NCBI GenBank assembly: GCA_964542875.1
Contig: CAZIWA010000080.1
Span: forward strand, 1 to 24,855
Direction of reading: 5' to 3'
Source of the DNA: CAZGOM01 sp964542875
Lineage (GTDB): Bacteria > Planctomycetota > Phycisphaerae > Phycisphaerales > Phycisphaeraceae
Length of the DNA: 24,855 bases
Shown here: piece by piece, positions 24,076 to 24,855 of the stretch
Layout of the letters: each line of letters begins with the position of its first letter
How positions within the stretch are numbered: the first letter of the stretch is position 1
The notes under the pieces: generated by a model
Told to the model about the DNA's origin: nothing
The model's input: only the letters and a program-made list of their open reading frames with translations
Databases searched by the model: none
Translations under genes and position numbers: made by a program

Positions 24076-24536
24076 GTCAGGCGCATGGTTTGGTGACGGA
24101 CAAGGGCGAAGCGGTCATTTTTGAGGACCCCAACCCGTTTTTGCTCTGGCCCATCATCCGCCCGGCGGATTTTGACGGACAGCAGCACGTCAATAACGCC
24201 GTCTATGTGAAATGGATGAATGAAGCCGCGTATTGGCACTCCGCGGCCCTTGGGTACGACTGGGCGCGATATCAGGAGCTTGGCACCAGCTTCGTGGTAC
24301 GCAGACATGAGGTGGATTACCTTGCCCCGGCGCTGCCTGGGGATGAGGTGGTGATCGCCACATGGCCGGGGAAGATGGAAAAGTTCACCGCGTTCAGGCG
24401 GCACCAGATCGTCCGGATCAACGACGGCCGGACACTGGCCCGGGCCCTGACGCACTGGGTGCACGTAGAGATCGCCACTGGCCGGCCGGTGCGCATGAGC
24501 CAGGAATTGATCGACCGGTTCCAGCCCAGAGGCTAA
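24072..24536 (+). CDS. Hotdog-fold acyl-CoA thioesterase (4HBT/YbgC-like)
   Basis: A 154-residue single-domain hotdog protein predicted to hydrolyse acyl-CoA or acyl-ACP thioesters in the cytoplasm. The active-site region is RPADFDGQQHVNNAVYVKWM (residues 30-49), with D35 as likely catalytic residue and the HVNN turn of the 4HBT family. SFVVRRHEVDYLAPALPGDE is the next conserved strand pair. Length fits the family (about 130-160). It overlaps the DUF971 gene by 4 bp. The substrate chain length cannot be read from sequence. Confidence 0.88.
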   Translation: MSQAHGLVTDKGEAVIFEDPNPFLLWPIIRPADFDGQQHVNNAVYVKWMNEAAYWHSAALGYDWARYQELGTSFVVRRHEVDYLAPALPGDEVVIATWPGKMEKFTAFRRHQIVRINDGRTLARALTHWVHVEIATGRPVRMSQELIDRFQPRG

Positions 24537-24855
24537 GCCGGCCGGGGTGTCTGGCACGAAGTCACGAAGAAGAGCGGAGAAGGTGGCTGATGTGCTGGAG
24601 GGATTGGGGCGGATCATTTTTGACGAAGATTTACAAGATTTTAAAGAAGCATTGACGAGGAGGGGGCGTTGCTGTGCGGTGTGTGAATTTTGCGGGGTGG
24701 AAGAAGAGGGGGAGTTAACCGCGAAGGCGCGAAGACGCGAAGGGAAGAGGCGGAGAGCGGAAGAAGCAAAAAAGTCTGCAAGATGCCGGGGTGATGAACC
24801 GGGAGCCGTAAAAAACTTAATCTTGGTCGGCTTTATCCTGATTTTCTTTTACTCT
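24537..24855. other. 319-bp terminal non-coding region with CGAAG-type repeats
   Basis: No gene with a family signal is seen. It contains CACGAAGTCACGAAGAAG near 24554 and, at 24716-24743, TTAACCGCGAAGGCGCGAAG continuing into a further 8-bp GCGAAGRC-type unit. The last part is purine-rich and then AT-rich. A 97-codon plus-strand frame starting in the thioesterase gene and running into this region is a shadow. The window ends here, so a promoter of the next gene may be included but is not recognisable. Confidence 0.55.
24721..24743 (+). repeat. Short tandem GCGAAG repeat
   Basis: Imperfect 8-bp units (GCGAAGGC, GCGAAGAC, GCGAAGGG) directly follow TTAACC. The sequence is non-coding and simple; the role is unknown. 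Confidence 0.6.

Overview
The window looks like a chromosomal segment from a GC-rich planctomycete, most plausibly class Phycisphaerae or a relative. This is inferred from gene content only. It has a prepilin-like protein with an A-FTLVELLVVI N-terminus and a C-terminal H-x(10)-DG motif, a phytanoyl-CoA dioxygenase-family gene divergent from an AraC regulator, an N-terminal zinc-ribbon protein with a Pro/Ala/Lys linker and C-terminal membrane segments, a GH116 enzyme divergent from a LacI regulator, and a very long AsmA-like protein. No rRNA, ribosomal-protein or other marker gene is present to fix the species.

Layout. Positions 60-4875 hold a secreted metzincin-like protein, a convergent PhyH-family dioxygenase, its divergent AraC regulator, and a Xer-type tyrosine recombinase. 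Positions 4876-5228 form a gene-free gap built around a large inverted pair of a dispersed repeat; a third copy lies at 6697-6753. Between these copies sits a two-gene operon for cytidylate kinase and a PlsC-like acyltransferase. Next come the prepilin-like protein (minus), a 386-bp gap, the zinc-ribbon membrane protein (minus) and dihydroorotase (plus). Positions 10394-13608 hold a hybrid histidine kinase overlapped by a stand-alone receiver (ATGA overlap, minus strand). An initiator tRNA-fMet with a strong promoter and a strong intrinsic terminator follows. A LacI regulator and a GH116 glycosidase are divergently arranged, then a 1342-residue AsmA-like protein on the minus strand. The right end holds a tRNA-binding-domain protein, a DUF4230-like membrane protein, and an overlapping DUF971/thioesterase pair, followed by about 320 bp of repetitive non-coding sequence.

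How genes work together. Housekeeping functions (cmk, plsC, pyrC, tRNA-fMet, MetRS-type tRNA-binding domain) are interspersed with regulator-target pairs (AraC/PhyH, LacI/GH116) and one two-component phosphorelay (kinase plus receiver). The LacI/GH116 pair is probably a local sugar- or glycoside-responsive unit. The kinase has the full H-D-H chain, and the receiver gene supplies another phosphoacceptor.

No phage, CRISPR, toxin-antitoxin or defence island was seen. The most unusual items are the dispersed 50-60 bp repeat family, the PA14-like insertion in the GH116 enzyme, the orphan metzincin-like secreted protein, a 15-bp tandem repeat upstream of the GH116 gene, and -10-like hexamers placed 7-9 nt before several start codons, suggesting leaderless transcripts. 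I did not find a convincing, wholly new multi-gene system.
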